DNA of 32,925 nt from Candidatus Flexifilum affinis (GTDB taxonomy: Bacteria; Chloroflexota; Anaerolineae; Aggregatilineales; Phototrophicaceae), in NCBI GenBank assembly GCA_016713325.1, contig JADJPJ010000046.1, forward strand, positions 1 to 32,925, written 5' to 3'. Positions 9,636 through 18,795 of the stretch are shown here, piece after piece; position 1 is the first letter of the stretch, and each line of letters opens with the position of its first letter. A program made the position numbers and the translations under genes. The notes beneath the pieces were generated by a model. The model was not told where the DNA came from and did no database searches. It saw only the letters and a list, made by a program, of their open reading frames with translations.

Positions 9636-10164
9636 ATGCAGAAGATCGGCGTTCTCATTGTGGATGATCACCCCACCGTACGGCTGGGGCTGGAGGCGAT
9701 TCTCAACCGCTTCCGAAGACATCGGCGTCCTGGCCACAGCAGAGAGCGGCACACGCACTCGACTTATGTCGCAGGATCAGGCCGGATGTCGTGCTGGTGG
9801 ACATTCACATGCCCGGCATGAACGGCATTGAGACGATTGCAGCGCTCAAACAGCATTACCCGGCAATGCGGACAATCGCGTTGACCCATTCCGAAGAGGA
9901 TGAGACGGTCGTGAAAGCGGTAGAGGCTGGAGCGACCGGCTATTTGCAGAAGACGGCTGAGATCACGGCGATTGCCGATGCGATCCGCGCCGCAGCCGCA
10001 GGCAAACGTTCTCTATCGCCAGATATCGCAGAAGCTCTGTATCTTTCGGTATCTACCGTGAAGTTTCACGTGGGGGTCATTTTCAGAAAATTGGGTGCGA
10101 CGACACGGACGGAAGCGGTAGTCATGGCTTTTGCGAGAGCACTTGTTCAGAGCAAGGACAGCTA
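9636..10164 (+). CDS. NarL/LuxR-type response regulator, frameshifted and with shortened HTH
   Basis: The receiver domain reads KIGVLIVDDHPTVRLGLEAIL, then VVLVDIHMPGMNGIETI, where the Asp in VDIHMP is the phosphoryl acceptor. It continues with TIALTHSEEDE and AVEAGATGYLQKTA (conserved Lys). The output domain ends with YLSVSTVKFHVGVIFRKLGA, the recognition and dimerisation helices of the LuxR family. Two indels between about 9705 and 9780 break the receiver. Odd: the linker LSPDIAEAL runs straight into YLSVSTVKFHV, so about 35-40 residues holding the first two HTH helices (the usual L-REREVL-LLA-G--N-EIAE part) are absent in frame. If real, DNA binding should be impaired. Start ATG 9636 is supported by frame and by GGGTGG upstream. 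The gene runs tail-to-tail toward the kinase at 10634-11638, its likely partner. Confidence 0.8.
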
Positions 10165-10293
10165 GGGGCTGCCCATGAGCCACAGAATACTAGACCGTCG
10201 GCCAGGAGACGTCTGTACTGACGTTTGGTGGCCGACATTCCGAGGTGGACTACACTTTACAGGGTTTTGACCTGTCGAAACTGGAGATGGCAC

Positions 10294-10311
10294 CATGCCC
10301 GATCGGGCATG
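10294..10311. repeat. 18-bp perfect palindrome
   Basis: CATGCCCGATCGGGCATG is its own reverse complement over all 18 bases, with no spacer. It lies in the gene-poor stretch between two convergent signalling genes. It could be a protein-binding site, or chance within a decayed reading frame. Confidence 0.5.
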
Positions 10312-10371
10312 ACACAGTAATTGCCTCGCTGATTCAGGCCACTTCATCTGTCCTCAGAAACGAAGGAACCC

Positions 10372-10637
10372 GTGCTCACCGATCTCAAGCCGGTAGTGGT
10401 TCGCATTGTGCTGGATGGTGATACCAGCATCGTCTACGACGGATCTCAACACTTGCCTGGATCCAGCGGATTGACAGGGTCCGCGAGGGAGAGAGGTCCG
10501 TCTGGACTGTTATCCTTCAAGGACCTCAGCCAGGCCCGACTGACCTGCTGCGGGTTGTCCTGGCTGATCGGCGCCTGCGTATCGTCGAGTTCAGCCTGCT
10601 CGCACCTACGGAAACAGGTGGTACCACCTCCACCTAG
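10372..10637 (+). pseudogene. Unrecognised coding remnant, frameshifted
   Basis: Two joined frames read like protein. From about 10372 there is LTDLKPVVVRIVLDGDTSIV. From about 10430 to the stop at 10635-10637 there is ISTLAWIQRIDRVREGERSV, then TVILQGPQPGPTDLLRVVLA and DRRLRIVEFSLLAPTE. The alternation of strands and helices looks natural, but I do not recognise a family. The 3' end overlaps the stop of the convergent kinase gene by 3 bases. The stretch 10165-10371 before it shows only a half copy (ACTAGAC, 10189-10195) of the local dyad and the palindrome listed separately. Confidence 0.35.
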
Positions 10638-11638
10638 ACCCCCGCTGAGCCAGCCTGCCAGCTCAGTTCGATCTGCGTCCCTACGCCTTCAGTGGAAATG
10701 AGGCTCAGGCTTGCCCTGCATTCCTCTGCGCGCTCGCGCATTGTCTGCAAACCCATACCCGCAGTCCGCTGCGCTGAGTCGAACCCATGCCCGTCGTCTT
10801 TGACAACCAGTTGGTGGACGCTATTGCGGACGGTATAAACGACGGTGACGTGCTGTGCCTGAGCATGCTTGGAAATGTTGTTTAAGGCTTCCTGGGCAAC
10901 GCGATAAAACACGAGTTTGACCTCATTGGGAAGTGTGTTTTCGTCTGCCACAACCGCAATGTCGGCTTTGGTTCGCATCCGACAGGATTCTACAAGCTGA
11001 TCGATCAACTGCTTGAGCGATGCGTTCTCGATCTGGCGCGGGCGAAGCTCAAAAAGCAGGGTGCGCATCTCCGCCAGGGCGGCTCGCGACAGCGCCTGAA
11101 TGTGCATAAGCTGCTGCTGCGCGATATCGGGTAGCTCTTTCTGCGTCAGCAGCAGTGACTGTACAGAGGCGTTCAGGATGAACAGTGTCTGGTTTACCGA
11201 GTCGTGCAGTTCGCGCGCAATGTGCTGCCGTTCCTGATGTCGAGCGGCTTCCTGGATCTTTGCGCGCAGCCGGACTCGCTCCAGTTGATGCTGAACGCGA
11301 ACGACGACCTCTTTTGTGTTGTAGGGTTTGGCGATGAAGTCGTCCGCACCAATTTCAAAGGCCTGCGCTTTCAGGGATGCATCCTGCAGCGCGCTGATGA
11401 AAATCACCGGGGTTTCGGAGAGACCCGCGAGGGCGCGAAGCTGCCGACACATCACGAAGCCATCCTGGTCGGGCAGGAGCACATCCATCAGGACGAGGTC
11501 TGGCGCGATAAGGCGAGCCGCGCGCAGTCCGGTGTCGCCGTTGCGGCAGACGCGGACGCTCAGTCCCACCTGTCGCAGGATGGAGCTGAGCTGCAGCAAA
11601 TCTTCATAGTCATTGTGAATGATGAGAACATCGCTCAT
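10634..11638 (-). CDS. Receiver-linked histidine kinase (REC-HisKA_3-HATPase)
   Basis: This intact gene encodes 334 residues. Residues 1-120 are a receiver domain (VLIIHNDYEDLLQL, phosphoryl-accepting Asp in LVLMDVLLPDQDGF, VIFISALQD, GADDFIAKPY with the conserved Lys). Residues 135-215 form a HisKA_3 dimerisation domain with the phospho-accepting His in HIARELHDSVNQTLF and the LLFELRP motif. Residues 225-330 are the ATPase, with N-box EALNNISKHAQA, DDGHGFD and GMGLQTMRERAE. This is the NarX/DesK class of kinase, the normal partner of NarL-type regulators. No membrane segment is seen, so it is soluble. Start ATG 11638 has AGGT about 10 nt upstream; an in-frame ATG 24 bases further up does not. 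It is divergent from the GlsB-like gene across dyad site 2 and convergent with the response regulator. Confidence 0.92.
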   Translation of the reverse strand: MSDVLIIHNDYEDLLQLSSILRQVGLSVRVCRNGDTGLRAARLIAPDLVLMDVLLPDQDGFVMCRQLRALAGLSETPVIFISALQDASLKAQAFEIGADDFIAKPYNTKEVVVRVQHQLERVRLRAKIQEAARHQERQHIARELHDSVNQTLFILNASVQSLLLTQKELPDIAQQQLMHIQALSRAALAEMRTLLFELRPRQIENASLKQLIDQLVESCRMRTKADIAVVADENTLPNEVKLVFYRVAQEALNNISKHAQAQHVTVVYTVRNSVHQLVVKDDGHGFDSAQRTAGMGLQTMRERAEECRASLSLISTEGVGTQIELSWQAGSAGV

Positions 11639-11671
11639 CGTCGGCGACCTGTTTTGGTGCAAGCAAAGTGG

Positions 11672-11689
11672 ACTAGACGACAGTCTAGT
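11672..11689. promoter_or_regulatory. 18-bp perfect dyad, putative regulator-binding site 2
   Basis: ACTAGAC-GACA-GTCTAGT is a perfect inverted repeat with the same arms, spacing and following GC as site 1 at 8046-8063. It begins 33 bp upstream of the kinase ATG (11638) and ends 100 bp upstream of the GlsB-like ATG (11790), so it could control both. Confidence 0.6.
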
Positions 11690-11789
11690 GCATTACTGTA
11701 CCATCGACGGACGCAGACGAGAATAGAAGTGAATATGCTACCGGGTCAGTAATCCGGGTCTTTCAAAACGCACGCTGGAGAGAATGGTC

Positions 11790-12047
11790 ATGATCGGCAA
11801 CATCATTGTCTGGTTAATCGTCGGCGCGATTGCGGGATGGCTTGCGGGCATCGTCATGAAAAGCAGCCAGGGTCTGATCACCAACATTATTCTTGGCATC
11901 ATCGGCAGCTTCGTCGGCGGCTTCGTGCTGACACTGGTTCCCGGCGTTCAGTCCGTGGAAACCGGGCTGAGCATCGGCCACATCCTGACGGCGATGGTTG
12001 GCGCCATTATTGTTATCGCGATTGTTCGTATTCTGCGACGTGCCTAG
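11790..12047 (+). CDS. GlsB/YeaQ/YmgE-family stress-response membrane protein
   Basis: The gene encodes 85 residues with three hydrophobic segments: IIVWLIVGAIAGWLAGIVM, IILGIIGSFVGGFVLTLV and ILTAMVGAIIVIAIVRIL. The Gly-rich GAIAGWLAG and GIIGSFVGG motifs are typical of the transglycosylase-associated (GlsB/YeaQ) family of small inner-membrane proteins, which are often induced by stress. Their biochemical role is unknown. Start ATG 11790 lies 9 nt after GGAG; ATG 11784 is only 3 nt from it. The gene is intact. It shares its upstream region and dyad site 2 with the divergent kinase, which suggests it belongs to the same response. Confidence 0.92.
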   Translation: MIGNIIVWLIVGAIAGWLAGIVMKSSQGLITNIILGIIGSFVGGFVLTLVPGVQSVETGLSIGHILTAMVGAIIVIAIVRILRRA

Positions 12048-12173
12048 CCTGCTGTTCTTAGCATCCCTGAATGTCAGTATCGCACTCAGTATCTTGGTGG
12101 AGCATCCGCCGGAGTTTGTTCTGTTAACTCATGGCCCAGCCCGGCGAAATGCTAAATCCAAAGGAAATTGGAT

Positions 12174-13360
12174 ATGCGCGTAAAACTTATGGTGTCAATG
12201 TTCATCGTTCTGCTGATCGCTGCCGGGGTTTCGGCGCAGTCTGACGATCAGCCTGAAGATCCCCGTCTTCTCTCGTATGTCGTGTGCGATTGGGGCCTGA
12301 TAACCGTGGAGGAGCCGGCCGAACAACCGGCGGTCTTCATCGACATCGACTCCCCCGCCGACTACAGCGCGGTCGGCAGCGCCTTCACCGTTTCCGGGAC
12401 GGGCGCGGGTTTGTTTGAAGGCAATGTGATCGTCGGGAAGTCTCTCGGCGTTTGGCGGCGACGTGCTCCTTACGGAACCGACGGTGCTGCAAGCCGAAGC
12501 GGTCGATGCGGTCGGGTCATGGTCGCTGGACATCGATCTCGGTGAACTGACGGAAGCGACGCAGGTTTTCGTCCGCGTCTATTCCGAATCGCCGGACGAC
12601 GGATCGACCATCGCGTTTGACAGTCTGCGCCTGAATGCCAAAAGCGAATTCAGGGCTGCCCTACGTCGATCTTGTTCAGCCGATGTACGGCGCGGCGGTC
12701 CCCAGCTTCCTGATGCAGATCGAAGGCATGGCGGGCGCCGCTTTCGAGAACAACATCGCCATTGAGGTGCGCGATTTCGCCACCGGCGACGTGCTGGCGG
12801 AGACGTTTGCCACCGTTCAGACGGATGCGCTCGCCGGTAGCGGGCCATTCTCCGCCGAGGTGGACTTCGACGCCGAGCCTGGCACCGCCGTGGAAGTCTT
12901 CGCCTATCAGCCGCCGACCGCTGAAGGTGAAGAGGTGACGGTTTCCGATCTGGCGTTCGCGATTGTCGATCCGCTGGCTCAAACTTATGGCCGCATCCTC
13001 AACATCCGGCGCGATGATCCCATTCTAGGCGCCGAGGATGTCTGCGCTGTCGCCGAAGCGGAGTTCGACAATCAGAACATCGCCCCGCTGGTCGTCAACG
13101 ACGTGACGGTCTTCGTGATGACCGGGCCGATGCCGCTGGTCAACCTGAGCGTTCAGGCAGCCGGCTCGTCGGTTTGCCCGGCGCCGCTGCGCACGCGCAT
13201 CACCAACGCCGATAACGCCTTCAACGTCGAGATCTACCGGGATACCACGCAGCCTGTCGCCTGCACCATGGACCTGGCGCCGATCACCCAGCGTTTGTCG
13301 CTCGGCACGCTGCCAGGCCCGGAATACACCCTCACCGTCAACGGTGTCGCAGTGGAATAA
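12174..13360 (+). CDS. Exported protein with two Gmad2-like Ig-fold domains (frameshifted)
   Basis: The protein is about 395 residues after repair. MRVKLMVSMFIVLLIAAGVSA is a signal peptide, with QSDDQPEDP following. Domain one has FIDIDSPADYSAVGSAFTVS and GLFEGNVIV. Domain two has VDLVQPMYGAAVPSFLMQIE with FENNIAIEVRDFATGDVLAE. Both match the Gmad2 type of immunoglobulin-like domain found in exported and spore-germination proteins. The final 130 residues are Cys-bearing beta-rich sequence with no clear family (EDVCAVAEAEFDNQNIAPLV, SVCPAPLRTRITNADNAFNV). Indels are near 12450 and 12640. ATG 12174 lies 8 nt after AAGGA. A strong hairpin follows the stop. A structural or binding role outside the membrane is inferred. 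Confidence 0.78.
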
Positions 13361-13367
13361 CGCTCCG

Positions 13368-13401
13368 ACCGGGGGGTTGCGCATTGAGCGCATCCCCCGG
13401 T
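13368..13401 (+). terminator. GC-rich hairpin terminator
   Basis: ACCGGGGGG-TTGCGC (13368-13382) pairs with GCGCA-TCCCCCGGT (13388-13401) with one internal mismatch, 8 bases after the stop. It is very stable but lacks a long T tract. Confidence 0.7.
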
Positions 13402-13446
13402 GTCGTTCATCATCGACGCCACCTAGAGGCTGCAAAGGAGATTTCA

Positions 13447-15006
13447 ATGCCCCGCGTCCGCTATCCCTGCGTCCGCGCTCCTTCTGATCCTGGTTTTGCT
13501 GGCGTGCGGTTCTGCATTTGCGCAGGACCCCAAGCCGCCGCTCTTCGAGCCTCTGGAGGTGCTTCCTCGAAATCCCCGAAGGCATTGAATTCGACTGCGG
13601 ATATGTCACGGTGCCGGACTTCTACTACGGCGAAAGCACGCGCCACTTGCAGCTCGGTGTCGTGCGCCTCAAGGCGGCGAGCGACGCGCCGGCCAGCCCT
13701 CTCTTCATGCTCGCTGGTGGCCCTGGCCAGTCCATGGCGACCTTAGCTACTCCGGTCACTAATTTGATCCTGAGCGAACGTTCGGCGCCGGATGTGCCGC
13801 CTGCGTTCACGCAGATCCTTGAGAACCACGATATCGTCTTCATGGCGCAGCGTGGGACCGAGTTCACAGACACCGTGCTAAGCTGCCCGGAGACAGGTTC
13901 TCTGGGCTACAGCGCCTGGGAGCAGAAGCTGGATGCTGCCGCCGTGGAGGCGCTCTACGCTGACACGTTGGTGAACTGCGTCAACCGCCTGGTAGCTCAA
14001 GGCATCCAGTTTGAGGCGTACAACAGCGAAGCAAATGCTGCCGATGTGCTCTCTGTCATCGAAGCACTGGGCTATGATCGCATCATCTACTATGGCGAAT
14101 CGTACGGCGCCCAGCTCGGGCAGTTCGTCATGCGCGACTATCCGGGCATCCTCGAGGCGGTGATCCTGGACGGCGCCAATCCACTCTCTAAGACGAGCTG
14201 GGTTCAGGATCGGGCGCATTCCTTCCAGACAGTACTCGACAACTTCGTGGCCCTGTGTGCGGAACGACCTGCCTGCACGGAGGCCTACGGAGATCTGAGC
14301 GCGGTCATTGACGCGGCAGTCGCCGTGTTCGCGGATGGCCCCAGATCTATACCTATCAGGACTCGGAAAACCCGGATATCACGGTCGAAGTTCAAATCGG
14401 CCTGAACGAACTGGCCAGTTTCATCAACAGCGAACTCGGGTTCGTGGGAGACTATGCCATACCGGCTATTTTCAAGGCCGTCAGCGAAGGTCAACTGGAA
14501 ATCATGGGCGAACCCATGGCCGCCAGCATTCTGGGTTCGAAGGGATGTCAGATCCTGGGGCCATGCTCATGCAGATCGCCATGGTCTGCTCTGACGATCC
14601 CGTCCGTTCGGAATCGGAGGCCGATGCGGAGGGTGTCAGCGCTCTGGCTCTCGCTGCAGGCAGGGTTGAGGCGACGAGCACCCTTCTTGGCTGCAACGTC
14701 CTGGATGTGGAGCCTTTGCCCGAAACTTCCGATGTGGATGTCTCGCTGGATGCCCCTGCGCTGCTGTTCAGCGGTGGCCTGGACACGCGGACGCCCACCG
14801 CTCGGAATCAGGAGGTGGCAGACCACCTACCAAATTCTCGCGTGATTGTCTTCCCGGTCGGTTCGCACGTTCAGGTTCCTAACATTCCGTGCGCCAACCA
14901 GATTCTGGCGGACTTTGTCGATGATCCGTCGGCGCTGGACAGTTTGGATACCGAATGCGTCGCGCAGCTCACCGCAGATTTCGAGTTTTCCACGCTGGAC
15001 GAATGA
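13447..15006 (+). CDS. Exported TAP-like alpha/beta hydrolase (peptidase S33 type, frameshifted)
   Basis: The protein is about 520 residues. A signal peptide, LLLILVLLACGSAFAQ, is readable across a break; LLAC also fits a lipobox, so it may be a lipoprotein. The hydrolase fold shows the oxyanion motif LFMLAGGPGQS, HDIVFMAQRGTEFT and the nucleophile elbow YYGESYGAQLG (Ser). A helical lid with paired Cys follows, then the Asp motif PALLFSGGLDTRTP and a His in FPVGSHVQVPN. This layout matches tripeptidyl/prolyl aminopeptidase-like enzymes (TAP C-terminal domain). Indels are near 13500, 13560, 14340 and 14560. ATG 13447 is 6 nt after AAGGAG. It runs 38 bp ahead of the serine hydrolase gene, so the two are likely co-transcribed. 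A peptidase or esterase acting outside the membrane is inferred. Confidence 0.83.
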
Positions 15007-15044
15007 GTCGTCCTGTCGAATTCACAATTGTGAAAGGTACGTTC

Positions 15045-16689
15045 GTGAAACGCATCATTCTCGCTCTTCTGGTTTTCTCCTGGTCGCCACGATGGTCACT
15101 GCTCAGGAAAGCGTCGATTCCGTCGGGATCGACAGCATTTGCGGCGAAGGCGCCCTGACCATTACCGTATCAGACACCCTGCCGGCCGACGACGCCTCAC
15201 AGGCGCTCGATACGATCCTGCGCCAGTTCGTGACCGTGCCCACAGAAGAACTGCCCCCGCTCAGCGCCGTTGAACCGAAACCGCCCGCCCCCGGAGCGGT
15301 GGTCTTTGTGGACTCGCCCCAAGGACGCTACTTCCGCTCCATCGGCGCGGTTGACGTCGAAAGCTGTGTCTTCGTTGATCCGGAATTGCGCTTTCCGATT
15401 GGCAGCAACACCAAGATGTTCACGGCGGCGGTCATCTTTCAGCTTCACGAAGAAGGGCTGCTCTCGACCAGCGATCTGGTCAGCCAGTACCTACCGGAAG
15501 AAATCGCGCTGTTCCCCGGTGTTGAAACTGCCACCATCGACATGCTGTTGACGCACACCAGCGGCTTGCCCGACTACCTGAACTCGACCGACCCGGCGAC
15601 GTTGGGCGGACGGATGGGCGCAGGCGACTGGGACGTACTGGCTTTGGCGTACACGCCGCAGGAACTCGTCGCCCAAGCCGCGAGTCACCCCTTGTTGTTC
15701 GCGCCGGGAACAGAAGCACAGTGGGCGTACTCGAACACGGGCTATATCATGCTCGGTCAAATCATCGAGCAGGTGACGGGTAAGACCTACATTGAAGCCG
15801 TGACCGAGCGAGTGATCGAGCGGTTGGGGATGGCGAACACGGTTCTGGTCGCCGCTCTCCCGCCGGCAGAGTTGGGTCTGGCGACGCAGTATCTGGTTTC
15901 ACCGTTCACGGTCAACACCTCCGGTTGGAATTTCACCCAGGCGTGGTCGGCTGGAAATGCGGTTTCGACCCCTGAAGATATGGCGATCTTCCTGCGCGCG
16001 TACTATACCGGCGCGCTCTACCAGAACCCGGAAACGCTTGAAGCGATGATGACCCGCGCCGCGCCGGAAACACCCTCGAATCCGAGGATTTCTATTACAT
16101 GCACGGCGGCTACTACAAGGGCGGATTCCTCGGTCACGGTGGTCAGACGCTCGGCACGGAAAGCGATGTTGGCTATCACCCGGCGACGGACACGGTCGTT
16201 GTCACATGGGCGAACAGCTCGGAATCTGGCACTGGGCGCGGCATTTATCACATCGGTCACGCGCTCGGCATCACGCCGACGTGGGACGAGGTTTACCGCA
16301 ATCTCCCTGCGTTTCGCCAACCTACCGTTCAAGACTTGATCGGCACGACATTGAACTTGTCCAACATCTTGATTGGCAGCACGCAAGAATCGAAAGAACC
16401 TTCCGACGGCAGCACCTACAGCGTGATCTTCAACGCGGACGGCAGCATGAACATCGTGGCGGACTGCAATACCGTCATGGCGAGCTATACGACCGGCGAT
16501 GCAGGCGCGATCACGATTAAACTCGGCGCAAGCACGCGGATTGCCTGCCCGGAGGGTTCGATTGCCGATGACTTCCTCAATGTTCTTGGAGAGGCATCGA
16601 CCGTCAGCGTGCTTAGTCTCGGTGATCTACTGCTCATCGTTATCGCCACGCCAGATGAATCGAACGTGAGCTTCACCGCTGCCAAATAA
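15045..16689 (+). CDS. Exported beta-lactamase-fold serine hydrolase with META-like C-terminal domain (frameshifted)
   Basis: The protein is about 548 residues. The signal peptide starts KRIILALLVFS and ends near MVTAQES, after a small break near 15080. The catalytic domain has the class C beta-lactamase/DD-peptidase motifs. These are S-x-x-K in RFPIGSNTKMFTA, the Tyr motif in WAYSNTGYIMLGQI, and the third motif as HGG in FLGHGGQTLG. MLLTHTSGLPDYL is the usual strand before the Tyr motif. The last 100 residues (YSVIFNADGSMNIVADCNTV, CPEGSIADDFLNVLGEAS) resemble the META/HslJ domain. An indel near 16070 separates the second and third motifs. Start GTG 15045 lies 6 nt after AAAGGT. The gene follows the TAP-like gene closely and ends in a strong terminator. 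Substrate is unknown: D-amino peptide, ester or beta-lactam are all possible. Confidence 0.86.
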
Positions 16690-16704
16690 CGAACATCATC
16701 GACT

Positions 16705-16735
16705 GGGCTTCACGGCCGAATCTGCCGTGAAGCCC
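16705..16735 (+). terminator. Strong hairpin terminator
   Basis: A perfect 12-bp stem, GGGCTTCACGGC (16705-16716) with GCCGTGAAGCCC (16724-16735) and a 7-nt loop, is followed by CATTATTG. It lies between the serine hydrolase and the next hydrolase, so the latter probably has its own promoter or depends on read-through. Confidence 0.8.
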
Positions 16736-16753
16736 CATTATTGAGGTAAAATC

Positions 16754-18739
16754 ATGTTCGCGCAGAATTTTTGTTACAGACTTCTCCTGATCATCCTGCT
16801 TTTCGGCCCGGCTCTCTCCAGCGCGAGCGCACAGGAAACGACCTCGGTCCAGAATGCCCTGATCGACTGCCCATTCGCGATGCCGACCGATGAGGTGATT
16901 GGTCAGACCGCTCTCTGTGGCGAACTGACTGTGCCGGAAAACTGGCAGGAACCGGGTGACCGCACCATCGCGCTGCGCTATGTCGTGCTGAAGACCCCGA
17001 GCTCCGCGCCATTCCCCGACCCGGTCATCTATCTCGAAGGCGGTCCCGGCGCCTCTGCGCTGGTCAATGTCCCCTTCCTGGCCGGGGCGTTCGAGGAGAT
17101 GCGCCGCTATCGCGATGTCATCGTCTACGATCAGCGAGGGACCGCCTTCAGCACGCCGCTGTTTTGCCCGGCGGACGTGCAGGGAAACCCTCTCCCTGAA
17201 AACTTTGTGCCGCCAGAGCTGCCCACCAGCCCGGACCCTGAGATTCAGGCGATGCTCGAGGGCGCTCAGCAGTTGTCGGCATTCACGAACGCTGTCAACT
17301 GCCGGCCTTATCTTGAAGAACAGGGATTCGATTTGAGCCAGTACAGCACCGCCAACAGCGTACGCGATCTGGTGGCGATGATGGATGTGCTGGACTACGC
17401 GGCCTACAACATCTACGGCATCTCATACGGTACGAACGTGGCGTTGGAGTTGTTCCGCTACTACGAAGAGAATGACAGCGCCGATCTGCCTGTCCTGCGC
17501 AGCGGAATCATCGACGGCGTGGTGCCTCCCAATGTCGATACGCGTGGCGGGCAGGGATACATCAGTGGCTATAACGTCATGCGTGTCTTTGAAGATTGCG
17601 AGGCAGATTCTGCCTGCGGGGCGGCATTCCCGAATATCCGCCAGCGTGCCGTCGATCTGCTGCTTCAGGTTGAACAGACACCGCTCACCATCGGCGAAGA
17701 GACCATTGAGTTCGAAAACCTCCGCCGCGTTCTGACCAACGGATTGAACTACAAGCAAGATGACGCGAGTGGACTGGTCATCGGGATTGGCGCGCAGTAC
17801 TTTCCGTTGATGATTGCCGAGCTGGAGCAGGGTATCGCGACGACCTTCGTCGGACTGCGCGATGGCACACTGCCGCCGGCCTCCCCCGCGGCCGCCGGCA
17901 CTCAACCGGAGAATCCCTTCGCGAACGTTGCCTCCGAAGCGAGGACGCTGGCAGGGACCGCTCGCGATCTGGCGGACCAGATCGAGCGCTTGCAGCTTGA
18001 GAGCTCGCGCGCCGGCGCAGCGCTGGCCAGCGGGCTGCCGCTTCCGGAATTCTTCGTTCAGGAAGTGCGCATCGGCATTAATCAACTGGATTATCTGACG
18101 GCCAGCTTCTTCCCGACGATGTTTGACCTGCTGCTTTCCGATGCGCGTACCCGTGAAGATCTGGCGTCATTCGGTACTTCGCTGAACGCGGAAACCGGCG
18201 CCATTGTCGGGCTGATGTCCGACGCCGACGTCGAGGAGGCGTACCGGCTGCTGGAAAGCATCCGGCCGACGATCGCGAGTGCCAATACGATCGCGCTGGA
18301 TGTCATTAGCTGCAACGACCGTTATGGCTCGTTCGATCTTGAAGCCTTGTTCGCTGGGTTCCGGTCCTTCGAAGTTCCGCGATTGATCAACAAAGTGGAT
18401 GTGGCGGTGAATGCGAAGATCACCTGCACGATGTTGGGATTGGCAAGTGAAGACGCGACGCTGCGCCCGCCAGTCGTGACGGATCTTCCGATCCTCGTAT
18501 CCAATGGCTCGGTCGATGCCGAAACTCCTGTCGAGTGGGGCGAAGCGGCGTACGATAGTCTGGAGAATGCGTTCTTCATCACCTTCGCCTACTATCCCCA
18601 TGGCGCCAGTACGCAGTTCGACTGCGGGCCTGCCGTTGCGGCGGCCTTCTTCCTTGATCCCAGCCGGCTGCCGGATACGGGCTGCGTGGATGACCTCCAG
18701 GCAGTGAGCTTCCCGTTCGTGCTCAGCGGCGCTGAGTAA
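16754..18739 (+). CDS. Exported alpha/beta hydrolase, TAP-like, with long helical insertion
   Basis: This intact gene encodes 661 residues. It has a signal peptide (YRLLLIILLFGPALSSASAQ). The hydrolase fold has CGELTVPENW, the oxyanion motif VIYLEGGPGAS, VIVYDQRGTAFS, and the nucleophile elbow YNIYGISYGTNVALEL (Ser). The Asp lies in LVSNGSVDAETPVEWG and the His in FAYYPHGAST. The region between (about residues 280-520) is a long helical lid, longer than in the usual 450-500 residue members, with an Ala/Pro-rich break near residue 380. Conserved Cys residues suggest disulfides outside the membrane. The gene starts 18 bp after a terminator and ends 15 bp before another, so it is likely monocistronic. 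It resembles the gene at 13447 in motif order but is not close in sequence. Peptidase or esterase activity is inferred. Confidence 0.92.
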   Translation: MFAQNFCYRLLLIILLFGPALSSASAQETTSVQNALIDCPFAMPTDEVIGQTALCGELTVPENWQEPGDRTIALRYVVLKTPSSAPFPDPVIYLEGGPGASALVNVPFLAGAFEEMRRYRDVIVYDQRGTAFSTPLFCPADVQGNPLPENFVPPELPTSPDPEIQAMLEGAQQLSAFTNAVNCRPYLEEQGFDLSQYSTANSVRDLVAMMDVLDYAAYNIYGISYGTNVALELFRYYEENDSADLPVLRSGIIDGVVPPNVDTRGGQGYISGYNVMRVFEDCEADSACGAAFPNIRQRAVDLLLQVEQTPLTIGEETIEFENLRRVLTNGLNYKQDDASGLVIGIGAQYFPLMIAELEQGIATTFVGLRDGTLPPASPAAAGTQPENPFANVASEARTLAGTARDLADQIERLQLESSRAGAALASGLPLPEFFVQEVRIGINQLDYLTASFFPTMFDLLLSDARTREDLASFGTSLNAETGAIVGLMSDADVEEAYRLLESIRPTIASANTIALDVISCNDRYGSFDLEALFAGFRSFEVPRLINKVDVAVNAKITCTMLGLASEDATLRPPVVTDLPILVSNGSVDAETPVEWGEAAYDSLENAFFITFAYYPHGASTQFDCGPAVAAAFFLDPSRLPDTGCVDDLQAVSFPFVLSGAE

Positions 18740-18754
18740 CAATTGTTTATTTCG

Positions 18755-18782
18755 TTCAGGCCAGCCAACCAGCTGGCCTGAA
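18755..18782 (+). terminator. Hairpin terminator after the alpha/beta hydrolase
   Basis: A perfect 11-bp stem, TTCAGGCCAGC (18755-18765) with GCTGGCCTGAA (18772-18782), has a 6-nt loop and begins 15 bases after the stop. Confidence 0.75.
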
Positions 18783-18795
18783 TGTTGCAGCATCG

